A DNA stretch of 64,000 nucleotides from an uncultured Lachnospiraceae bacterium (GTDB lineage: Bacteria; Bacillota; Clostridia; Lachnospirales; Lachnospiraceae), in NCBI GenBank assembly GCA_900549995.1, contig URQQ01000004.1:1-64000 (forward strand), read 5' to 3'. A model generated the notes under the pieces. It was not told the origin of the DNA. It ran no database searches and worked only from the letters and a program-made list of their open reading frames with translations. This document shows positions 56,914 through 64,000 of the stretch, in pieces (the stretch's first letter is position 1; each line of letters starts with the position of its first letter). The translations under genes were made by a program, and so were the position numbers.

Positions 56914-59900
56914 TGCGGCTCCCTCCTCGCAAGCGGAACCACTACCTGCAGGCCGATGGTATCATCCTCCGCATCTGGCACGTATCCCATCCCTTTTTTC
57001 ATCACCTTGCTGACCGTGTTGTAGGATATATTCTGGAAATTAAATACCTTCTGCATTGGCAGATTCCCTCCCAGATGAATCCCTTTTCTATAAGAGATGT
57101 AGTGTTTATATGCTTTATATGACAACAGTGTTGTCTCATCTTCCACATTCAGGCAGCCAAAGAAATAAATTCCGTGAAGCCTGCCCTTTTCCAGAATATT
57201 TTCCAGAAAGCCTGACATACTTCCTACGTTCTCTTCCGGCTGGTATACCTTCCGGAAGAAGGCCCCCAGATCTGCGGCAAAAATGACAACGGGTTTTTCC
57301 ATTTTCATCCTGGAATAAACCTGTCCCTCGTCCATCCCTTCTTCCAGATATTGATGTTTCTTCTTGTTGCGTCTTGAAAACTCGGGAATCAGCTCCTTAA
57401 AGTATTCGTACATCCCTTTTGCGTCTGTCACATACCGGGCATTGTACTCTTCAGACAGATTCTTTAATTCTGCCCTTTCTGTCTCAATCACGCAGATCTG
57501 GTCATTCCTGAGATGAGAGGCATGAAGCAGAAGCTTCAGTACATTCGTCTTCCCTGTATGGTTTCTTCCCGAGATTACATAACAGTATGTCTCAGGCAGT
57601 GAGACACTGTATACAGAAGCATCCTCCATCCGGTACGCATAAGGCAGGCAGTCCTCGGTATGAAGCATCTGCTCATATCCCGGCTCCTCCAAAAGTTTCA
57701 TAAGCGTCGGATTCTCCGGAATCTCAGGAATCTTCCTCGCACGGACCCCCTTCCATTCCCGGTACATCTTCCGGCATCTTTCTGCCAGCTTCTGTCCCCG
57801 CCCAAAGTCATCATCTGCCCTCAGCGAAAGTGCTGTCTGGAACTCCAGGATTCTTCCATCTAAGAGCGCCAGCCCTCTTCCCTTTACATCACACTCCGGG
57901 AGGATCGAAAGCCTTGTCACACGCATGACTTCCATATATTTAAACTTATCTGGCTGGGAAAGTGAAATAACTGTCCGAATGTTATCACCGATTCTGGATG
58001 GAATTTCTCCGCTTCCAAAACCCGCCGCCGAAACTGCGAGATACATTCCATAACCCACGCCCTCTCTTGCAAGACGGAAGATAATGTCATCGTATTTGTT
58101 ATGGGACTTTTCCCTGAAATTCGAAACATTGTCAATCACAATGAGTACTGCCGGAAATTCCATCCCGTGAACACGCAGATACTGTTCATAATTTCCTCCC
58201 TGGAATTTTTTCTTCCGCTCGTCCATCATTTCGGTCAGCATGAACATAAACTTTGAGAGTTTATCCTCCTGGTTATCATAGACAATCCCCCCTGTGTGGG
58301 GAGCTTCCTCAAAGGGTGACAGTAAATGGCTGCTGAAGTCCAGAAGATACATCTGCAGCTGCTCTGGTGTATATCTTTCCGTGAGAGAGCAGAGCATTGT
58401 CTGGAGCAGAGTACTTTTTCCGCTGACCACACTTCCGCATACGGCATAGTGCCCATTTTCTGAAAAGCTGACCCGCAATGGCTCCTGCGCCTGTTTCTGG
58501 GGATCATCATAGAGGCCGATGAATGCTTCCAGGTTCCATCCTCCCGCCTGCTGCCTCCATCTCTTTCCATCGAATTTCGTCTCCTGATACCCGGATAATT
58601 CTTCCAGGTATATCTCTTCTTTTAATACCGGAAGCCATAGCTGCATCGCCTTATCATAGCCATTTTCTTCTGCCAGCACGTTCAGATACCGGATGACTGC
58701 GTCTAACTGTGTCTCTTCTTTTACTGCTTTCTTCTGTATGGATTTTTGTTTCAGACGGTTTTTATTTCCCACAACTGCTTTCTTCCCGGTCCTCGTAAGA
58801 AGTACCGCCGCCGAACTTCTGATCTGTTCCCCCTCTTCGTAGGGCGCACCGCTGTAGCCGGACTGAAACAATTCAAAAATCTCATCATTGCCGACCTGAA
58901 GGTAACACCGTCCTGCCTGTGTGATGAATGCCGCATCCGGGCGGTGGAGCATATCATTGCTGTCCTGCCGGTCCTGAACCCGCAGACAAAGCCGGAACTT
59001 GGAGTTGCTCCAGATATTGTCATCTACGGTTCCGCTCGGCTTCTGCGTTGCCAGGATCAGATGCACTCCAAGGCTCCGTCCAACCTGGGCGACACTGATC
59101 AGCTCTCTCATAAAGTCCGGTTCTTCTCTCTTCAATTCCGCAAACTCATCAATAATAATGAACAGATGGGGAACCGGTATTTCTGCCTCATGGTTTTTAT
59201 AGAGTCTTGTATACAGGTTAATGTTGTTCACCCCGTACTCGGTAAAGATTCTCTGTCTCCTCATATTCTCGCTCTTGATAGAAATCATCGCACGCCGCAC
59301 CTGATTCCCCGAAAGGTTCGATATCTGTCCTGACAGATGGGGCAGATCCGAGAACAGATTGGCCATTCCGCCGCCCTTAAAATCAATGATAAAAAAACAG
59401 ATATCGTCCGGGCTGAAATTAATTGCAAGGGAAAGGATATACGTCTGCAGCGTTTCACTCTTGCCGGAACCTGTCGTTCCTGCGATCAGCCCATGCGGGC
59501 CGTGATACTTCTCATGAATATCCAGATAGCAGTCTGCATTGCCCGACTTCTTGCCGATCAGTGCCTTCATGCTGTTATAGGTCCGGTTCTTTCTCCACCG
59601 TCCGAGAACATCCAGTTCTTTCGGAGCGTATACTCCGTACATTTCAAAAAACTCGAGAGATGCAGGAATTTCACTTGTACTTTCCAGCTCATTGACCTGA
59701 ATATCTGCAAGATTTCTTCCCAACTCCTTTACTTCTTCGGCGGATATCTGATCAAAGTCAATCTCCTGTTTCACAGTCACTGTATCCATCAGATTGTAAC
59801 TTCCCCGGAAATACCGGTCATTCTCAATGACATCCTCACATACGTTCGGAAGTTCTTCTACCCGCTCCGCCATCAGTACTGTGGTAAGTCCGTACGCAGG

Positions 59901-61613
59901 CCTGGGATCATAGATATATTTGGCAAGAAGTTCTCCCTCCACAAGACCTGGTTCTGACAGAAACAGAACATAGTGAGGTTTTGGCACCCCCTTCTTCCCG
60001 CTCTGGCTCCGGGTGCGCAGCACATTGGCAAGCTCAAAGAAAAGATCCCCCATCTCCACCTCGTTGGCTGCCATGTAGCGGGTCTGCTTGTCTTCAGACC
60101 ATACATGAGGAAACCACTTCATGCATTCCCAGTCTTCTGCGTCCTGTTCGTTTTCTTCCCTGTAGATAAAGATCATTTTTACGTCTGTATAACAGTGGTT
60201 TGCCGCAATCTGTACAACCATACTATGCATAAGCCGGACCGCCCCCCGTCTGCCCTCTCCCCCGATCAGTCCAACCAGGCGTTTCTCAAGCAGAGAAATC
60301 CCCGACGGCACCTGATGGAGCATCTGAAATTCCTCATAGATCTTTCCGGGCTTCTCGAGCAGAGAATCATTGGTGAGCGTAAACTTTTCCTTTGGAATGT
60401 TGATCGCCACCTGAAACGGCTGGTCACCAAGGCCAAGCCTCAGATAGAGAAAATCATGGTGGGACTGGTTCCGGTTCCACAGACTGCTGCTATTCTCCCC
60501 GTACCTGGCACATTGGCGGGCTGATGGATATATTTCATGCATGGCAGCCACATTGTGCTGGTACTTTCCTCTCAGAGAATCCGCAATTTGAATCAGATAG
60601 TTGCTATATGCATTAAATCTCTCGTTCTCCTCTTCCATCTGTTCTCTGCGGCTGTACCGCATATTCAGAACCGCCCATATCACCCCGATCACTGCAGAGG
60701 CAACCGCTGTAATCATCCCCGTATACATGAATGCACTGGATGCCATCCCTGACAGCCTGGCTCCAAAGATGGCAAATCCGCACCCAAGCATCATCGGAAT
60801 TGCCATGGTAAACGCAGGCCCGATGGTCAAAAGCATCGGACGTTCTTTTACTGCTTTTTTAGCCGGCGGACTTTCAATCTCCACCGGCTCATTTAAGATC
60901 ACCGGAAGATTTCTTGGTGAACGGTTGAAATACTTCTGCGCTCTGGCCGGTTTTCTCTCCTTCTCCGGCTCCTGCACATATTCCTGTACCTCTTCCCGTC
61001 TCAGAATTCCCTCATTTATGGAAAGACTTCCAATATAAGCCCCCACCGCCAGCACATCATTTAAAAATACAAGATGAAGCCCAAAGATCTGAAACTGCTC
61101 TCCAAACTCCAGACGGTGTTTCCCCTGAAGCCTGGCATGATCCAGAAAGACTCCGTTTGCACTCTGGTCATACAGATACCAGCCATCCGAATGCCGGTGT
61201 AAGACCGCATGGTTTGCTGATACCAGTTCCATGAACTTATACTGAATGAGATTCCCTTCTGATTTACCGATGGAAATCTCCTTCATGGCGCTGATATCAT
61301 ACTTCTTCATTACCTGGAACGACAGAATGGCTTCAACCGCAATGATCTTAAGCCTTTCTCCATGCTCTGTCATAAGCTCCAGAATATCCTCATCTCTTAA
61401 CAGGTGGCAGTCCTTACTGATACCGCCTTCTTTCAGGGTATATTCTCCGCTGTTTTTCATTCTCCACCCTTCGGGCGTGACCTCCATCTTCACCGTAACA
61501 TCTCTTGCCATTCTGAATGACGCCTGGTTCAACGTTATCTCGTAATCTGCATCATGAATGTTGGGCAGCAGAAATTCCCTGCATCCCTGACTGCTGTAAA
61601 TCATTAATATCAT
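56910..61613 (-). CDS. essC: Type VII secretion motor EssC (FtsK/SpoIIIE family)
   Basis: 1567 residues. Two FHA-like domains occupy roughly residues 1-200 (A-N-H-A-V-L-H-R-H and D-Q-S-A-N-G-V-F-L-D). Two membrane helices lie at about 258-320. Three FtsK-type ATPase domains follow, with Walker A motifs G-T-T-G-S-G-K-S near 710, G-S-V-V-S-G-K-S near 1058 and G-R-N-H-T-G-K-T near 1345. The Walker B I-I-D-E near 830 belongs to D1. It is the energy source and likely substrate receptor of the type VIIb apparatus. GGAG precedes ATG 61613. Confidence 0.95.
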   Translation of the reverse strand: MILMIYSSQGCREFLLPNIHDADYEITLNQASFRMARDVTVKMEVTPEGWRMKNSGEYTLKEGGISKDCHLLRDEDILELMTEHGERLKIIAVEAILSFQVMKKYDISAMKEISIGKSEGNLIQYKFMELVSANHAVLHRHSDGWYLYDQSANGVFLDHARLQGKHRLEFGEQFQIFGLHLVFLNDVLAVGAYIGSLSINEGILRREEVQEYVQEPEKERKPARAQKYFNRSPRNLPVILNEPVEIESPPAKKAVKERPMLLTIGPAFTMAIPMMLGCGFAIFGARLSGMASSAFMYTGMITAVASAVIGVIWAVLNMRYSRREQMEEENERFNAYSNYLIQIADSLRGKYQHNVAAMHEIYPSARQCARYGENSSSLWNRNQSHHDFLYLRLGLGDQPFQVAINIPKEKFTLTNDSLLEKPGKIYEEFQMLHQVPSGISLLEKRLVGLIGGEGRRGAVRLMHSMVVQIAANHCYTDVKMIFIYREENEQDAEDWECMKWFPHVWSEDKQTRYMAANEVEMGDLFFELANVLRTRSQSGKKGVPKPHYVLFLSEPGLVEGELLAKYIYDPRPAYGLTTVLMAERVEELPNVCEDVIENDRYFRGSYNLMDTVTVKQEIDFDQISAEEVKELGRNLADIQVNELESTSEIPASLEFFEMYGVYAPKELDVLGRWRKNRTYNSMKALIGKKSGNADCYLDIHEKYHGPHGLIAGTTGSGKSETLQTYILSLAINFSPDDICFFIIDFKGGGMANLFSDLPHLSGQISNLSGNQVRRAMISIKSENMRRQRIFTEYGVNNINLYTRLYKNHEAEIPVPHLFIIIDEFAELKREEPDFMRELISVAQVGRSLGVHLILATQKPSGTVDDNIWSNSKFRLCLRVQDRQDSNDMLHRPDAAFITQAGRCYLQVGNDEIFELFQSGYSGAPYEEGEQIRSSAAVLLTRTGKKAVVGNKNRLKQKSIQKKAVKEETQLDAVIRYLNVLAEENGYDKAMQLWLPVLKEEIYLEELSGYQETKFDGKRWRQQAGGWNLEAFIGLYDDPQKQAQEPLRVSFSENGHYAVCGSVVSGKSTLLQTMLCSLTERYTPEQLQMYLLDFSSHLLSPFEEAPHTGGIVYDNQEDKLSKFMFMLTEMMDERKKKFQGGNYEQYLRVHGMEFPAVLIVIDNVSNFREKSHNKYDDIIFRLAREGVGYGMYLAVSAAGFGSGEIPSRIGDNIRTVISLSQPDKFKYMEVMRVTRLSILPECDVKGRGLALLDGRILEFQTALSLRADDDFGRGQKLAERCRKMYREWKGVRARKIPEIPENPTLMKLLEEPGYEQMLHTEDCLPYAYRMEDASVYSVSLPETYCYVISGRNHTGKTNVLKLLLHASHLRNDQICVIETERAELKNLSEEYNARYVTDAKGMYEYFKELIPEFSRRNKKKHQYLEEGMDEGQVYSRMKMEKPVVIFAADLGAFFRKVYQPEENVGSMSGFLENILEKGRLHGIYFFGCLNVEDETTLLSYKAYKHYISYRKGIHLGGNLPMQKVFNFQNISYNTVSKVMKKGMGYVPDAEDDTIGLQVVVPLARREPQ

Positions 61614-61627
61614 ATGTTTTCTCCATT

Positions 61628-62065
61628 TTACATTGCTGCCATATCGAAATAGAATAAGGTAACCTTCATCCTGACCGTACCGATCACCAGAATGTCTCCG
61701 GTAAAAACAGGCTCCACTGCAGTCACTGCTCTTTTTCTAAACCCCCGTTTGATCCATGTCCCATTCGAGGAATTCAGATCTTCTACTACCGGCTGGCCTT
61801 CTGCCAGACAGATCCGGCAGTGCCTTGACGATACTGAAATCTCCCGGATACAGATTTCATTGCCCTCTACCTGCCGTCCAATGGAAATCCCCGGCTCCGG
61901 ATCGAATACATAGCCTTCTCTTGAGACATCTTTCCATTCAAGGCAAAGCATTACCTTCTGCCCCATATAAAGATCCGGCTGCCGGTTGGCAATGGCCCGG
62001 TCAAGCAGATCTTCTTTGATGATCTTATACGCTGCCTGATAATATTTCATAGTTTCCCTGCGCAT
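61628..62065 (-). CDS. FHA domain protein upstream of essC
   Basis: 145 residues from ATG 62065, or 140 from ATG 62050 (AGGG upstream); the choice is uncertain. The N-terminal 50 residues are helical (K-Y-Y-Q-A-A-Y-K-I-I-K-E-D-L-L). The C-terminal FHA domain shows I-S-I-G-R, V-S-S-R-H-C-R-I and L-N-S-S-N-G-T-W-I. It is the third FHA-bearing protein of the operon, pointing to Ser/Thr phosphorylation control. Confidence 0.86.
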   Translation of the reverse strand: MRRETMKYYQAAYKIIKEDLLDRAIANRQPDLYMGQKVMLCLEWKDVSREGYVFDPEPGISIGRQVEGNEICIREISVSSRHCRICLAEGQPVVEDLNSSNGTWIKRGFRKRAVTAVEPVFTGDILVIGTVRMKVTLFYFDMAAM

Positions 62066-62076
62066 AGCCTTTTCCT

Positions 62077-63684
62077 TTACTGTTTGCTGCCCGGCGTAAA
62101 TGAATCTGTGGACGGCGCTGTATTTAAAATGTTCAGTTTCCCATGGTCGATTTCGCATACGATCCAGATATCTTTTACGGTACTTTGCGGATCAATCGCA
62201 ATCACCTCAGGCTCTTTCCCCGGAAGGTATACTTTTACCGTTGCCCCAAGCTCCCTCATCGTCTGAGTTCTGCGGTAATCCGCCACCATGTATCTGTATG
62301 TCCCGTTCAGGTTATAGATTGTAACCGTCTCAGGACCATAGCCCGATGTGGTGTCATTGTCGAGGTCGGCAATCACTTCCTCACCCTTTTTCGCCTGCCT
62401 GCTGCGGTAATTCACAAATACATCGTCCCCCTCGTCAGTCTCTCCCTCCAGATAAGAGTCGAGATCCTCAGGCTTTGCTCCCCATTCCAGAACAATTCTT
62501 GCTGTTCCTTTTGTAAGTTCCGGTGAGATCGTGTATTGCTCCCCTTTATAAGTCCGTCCTTTTACAACCGATGCCTCGAAGGTCTCTTTGGTATACCCAT
62601 CTGCAGTAATGGTAATCTCATAAGTCCCGGCATCCAGCTCTGCCTCGAAGGTTCCGTCTGCTTTGGCTGCCGCTGTGACATCCTTCTTTCCTTTCGTATG
62701 GAACGTTATCTCTGCGCCTGCCACACCCTCTCCCGTCACTGCATCGATTACGACACCGGAATAATTGGCTTTCTCTGACTTCTGGTTGGCATTCACAAGA
62801 ATGATTTCATTCCATGCATCCGGTGATACTATATTGCCATTTTCATCCGTTTCCACATGAAGAATCAGATCATCCGCAGTTATTTCAATATAGGTTCTGT
62901 CATCCTCCTTTATCGGTGTTATCGTCTGCCCCGTCATCATCTGAAGCTTTGTAAGGCTTACGGCACCGTCAAAATTCTGAAATAGTAATCCAAGAGAATT
63001 CATATGAACCTTCTCCGGCATTCCATCTTCTTTCGGTGTCTTTCGGCTTACATCTACAATATTCTGATTGTCCGCAGTATTGGTATAATAGCAGACACCT
63101 GCGAAATTCTCAGGGGTTACCGCCAGATAACCATCCTCGTCTGCCTCTATCCCGCCGGACCCGAACTCCGCTTTAAAGTCTGCATACCTGAAATGGGTCA
63201 GCTTCTGGATAAAGGATGTATTCCACGCAATATTTGGGGAAGCCGTATTCAGATCCGGCGGCATGTCTTTCTCATCTTCCTCTTTTGGCAGCCGGTTCAG
63301 ATAAGTGCCATCCACAAGCTGATCCAGCATGCGCTTAATCCTGTCTGAATTTGTTTTCTGAAATCCCTGTTTTAACACAACTTTCGCTTCTGCCTCTTCC
63401 CCCTGTTCCACATAAGCCTCCGCAAGACAAATGTAAGCGTCTGTCCTTTCCGGATCTGCCCTGAGTGCTTTTTTATACTCCAGGATTGCTCCCTTGTAAT
63501 CACTCTGAGCCAGATATTTTTCCGCACTTTTTATGGATTCCTTATAACTCTTCTCTTTCATCTGGCTTCTCACATAGAATCCGCCGCCTGCGAATGCCAG
63601 AAGCAGAAGAACTCCGACCAGCACACCGACCAGGATATTCATCCTCCTTCGGTTGTTCCCTCCGTAATTTCCGTTCTCTTTCAT
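62077..63684 (-). CDS. Membrane-anchored TPR and carboxypeptidase-regulatory-like protein
   Basis: 535 residues. Cytoplasmic start, one membrane helix (about residues 15-37), TPR-like helical repeats (about 45-120), a large domain of unknown type (about 140-310), a carboxypeptidase-regulatory-like Ig fold (G-V-V-I-D-A-V-T-G-E-G-V-A-G-A-E-I-T, about 323-395) and a final beta domain with V-L-E-W-G-A-K-P-E-D-L-D-S-Y-L. It probably faces outside. It lies in the T7SS operon and may be a structural or accessory part peculiar to this lineage. AGGAGG precedes the ATG. Confidence 0.85.
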   Translation of the reverse strand: MKENGNYGGNNRRRMNILVGVLVGVLLLLAFAGGGFYVRSQMKEKSYKESIKSAEKYLAQSDYKGAILEYKKALRADPERTDAYICLAEAYVEQGEEAEAKVVLKQGFQKTNSDRIKRMLDQLVDGTYLNRLPKEEDEKDMPPDLNTASPNIAWNTSFIQKLTHFRYADFKAEFGSGGIEADEDGYLAVTPENFAGVCYYTNTADNQNIVDVSRKTPKEDGMPEKVHMNSLGLLFQNFDGAVSLTKLQMMTGQTITPIKEDDRTYIEITADDLILHVETDENGNIVSPDAWNEIILVNANQKSEKANYSGVVIDAVTGEGVAGAEITFHTKGKKDVTAAAKADGTFEAELDAGTYEITITADGYTKETFEASVVKGRTYKGEQYTISPELTKGTARIVLEWGAKPEDLDSYLEGETDEGDDVFVNYRSRQAKKGEEVIADLDNDTTSGYGPETVTIYNLNGTYRYMVADYRRTQTMRELGATVKVYLPGKEPEVIAIDPQSTVKDIWIVCEIDHGKLNILNTAPSTDSFTPGSKQ

Positions 63685-63699
63685 CCCTCATCCTCCTGA

Positions 63700-63834
63700 T
63701 TAATCGTAGATCTGGTATTCCTTTTCCTTCAGATACCTCTTTTTCCGTCTCAGAACACTCTGCACTATGAGAAACAGAACCGTCGACATCAGGACAAGTC
63801 CTGTTCCGATGACCATTAACGCAACTCCACTCAT
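63700..63834 (-). CDS. Tiny single-helix membrane protein
   Basis: 44 residues: M-S-G-V-A-L-M-V-I-G-T-G-L-V-L-M-S-T-V-L then R-R-K-K-R-Y-L-K-E-K. A single membrane helix and a basic tail, with GGAGG 9 nt before ATG 63834. It fits snugly between its neighbours: the upstream stop is 5 nt before the ATG and the next start 15 nt after the stop, so it is likely real. Function unknown. Confidence 0.7.
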   Translation of the reverse strand: MSGVALMVIGTGLVLMSTVLFLIVQSVLRRKKRYLKEKEYQIYD

Positions 63835-63838
63835 ACGC

Positions 63839-64000
63839 CTATTCCTCCATCTGGTTCATAATTTCCATCAGCTGCTCCATTTCCTCATCCGTCCCACCCT
63901 CTCTCTGATATCTGTTTTTTGTCTCTCTATAGGTGTACCAGAGATCTCCCTTTACAGATGTATAATCCTTGTCATCTCTGGCCTGATCGAGATAGTTGTA
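63839..64000 (-). CDS. Partial gene, C-terminus only, T7SS operon
   Basis: An open minus-strand frame enters from beyond the window and ends at TAG 63839-63841. The visible 53 residues read Y-N-Y-L-D-Q-A-R-D-D-K-D ... R-E-G-G-T-D-E-E-M-E-Q-L-M-E-I-M-N-Q-M-E-E, an acidic helical tail. It cannot be assigned; EssB or another membrane T7SS component would be expected here. Confidence 0.7.
   Translation of the reverse strand, partial: YNYLDQARDDKDYTSVKGDLWYTYRETKNRYQREGGTDEEMEQLMEIMNQMEE

Noticed and set aside
1..64000. CRISPR arrays, tRNA or rRNA genes, complete insertion sequences
   Set aside because: No regularly spaced repeats, tRNA cloverleaf, rRNA stretch or intact transposase was seen by eye; subtle cases could be missed.

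Overview
The window looks like a chromosome segment from a low-GC, endospore-forming gut Firmicute, most likely a Lachnospiraceae of the Ruminococcus gnavus / Blautia / Dorea kind. This is inferred from gene content: a spoIID-spoIIQ-like pair with a sigma-E-like promoter, an ileS T-box, a feoA-feoA-feoB locus, a large SpaA/VWA adhesin, SipW-dependent proteins and a type VIIb secretion locus. No species-level marker such as rRNA is present.

Region 1 (0-24.5 kb) is mostly housekeeping. It holds an ECF-type membrane protein, a GNAT acetyltransferase, a four-gene Gld-like ABC operon (ATPase, permease, GldG-like, DUF4340), a PEP/pyruvate-binding protein with a HAD hydrolase, an aspartate aminotransferase-glutamate dehydrogenase operon, a LysR regulator, a GIY-YIG protein, spoIID with a degenerate spoIIQ-like gene, a T-box-led ileS with glgP 15 bp behind it, a D-Ala-D-Ala carboxypeptidase and a cupin. 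Several repeat-like intergenic elements are scattered here. The clearest is an inverted pair of 90-bp units between spoIID and glgP.

Region 2 (24.6-41.1 kb) is one large surface/matrix locus, all on the minus strand. It has a SipW-type signal peptidase, five proteins with SipW-type signal peptides (TasA/camelysin-like) plus a sixth, diverged member, a 2012-residue adhesin (fibro-slime/PA14-like, SpaA-like and VWA domains), two small membrane-anchored surface proteins, and two paralogous regulators. Each regulator joins a SARP-type winged helix and BTAD domain to a C-terminal domain that looks like a GGDEF domain without its catalytic motif. Four promoters in the locus share one layout: TGTGACN, 4 bp, TGTGACN, 9 bp, -10 hexamer. 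This is the classic operator geometry of SARP activators, so the two regulators are the obvious candidates for driving the locus. Two small proteins in the locus share a WQG-containing domain.

Region 3 (41.2-46.2 kb, plus strand) is a type IV pilus / type II secretion-like operon: transglutaminase-like lipoprotein, GspF/PilC, four small pseudopilin-like proteins and a PilT-like ATPase. No PilB or prepilin peptidase is in view. Region 4 (46.2-50.4 kb) is ferrous iron uptake (feoA, feoA, feoB and a 46-residue Cys-rich protein) behind a near-consensus Fur box, then an Rpn-type nuclease.

Region 5 (50.7 kb to the window end, minus strand) is a type VIIb secretion operon running in from beyond base 64000. 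In transcription order it shows a truncated gene, a tiny membrane protein, a TPR/Ig-like membrane protein, an FHA protein, EssC, a LytTR regulator, an unknown protein, a YukD-like protein, six WXG100-like small proteins, a second FHA protein, an unknown protein, and a DUF2974 lipase-like putative effector with membrane helices and a helical C-terminus. A terminator follows the lipase gene. EssB and EsaA are not identifiable inside the window.
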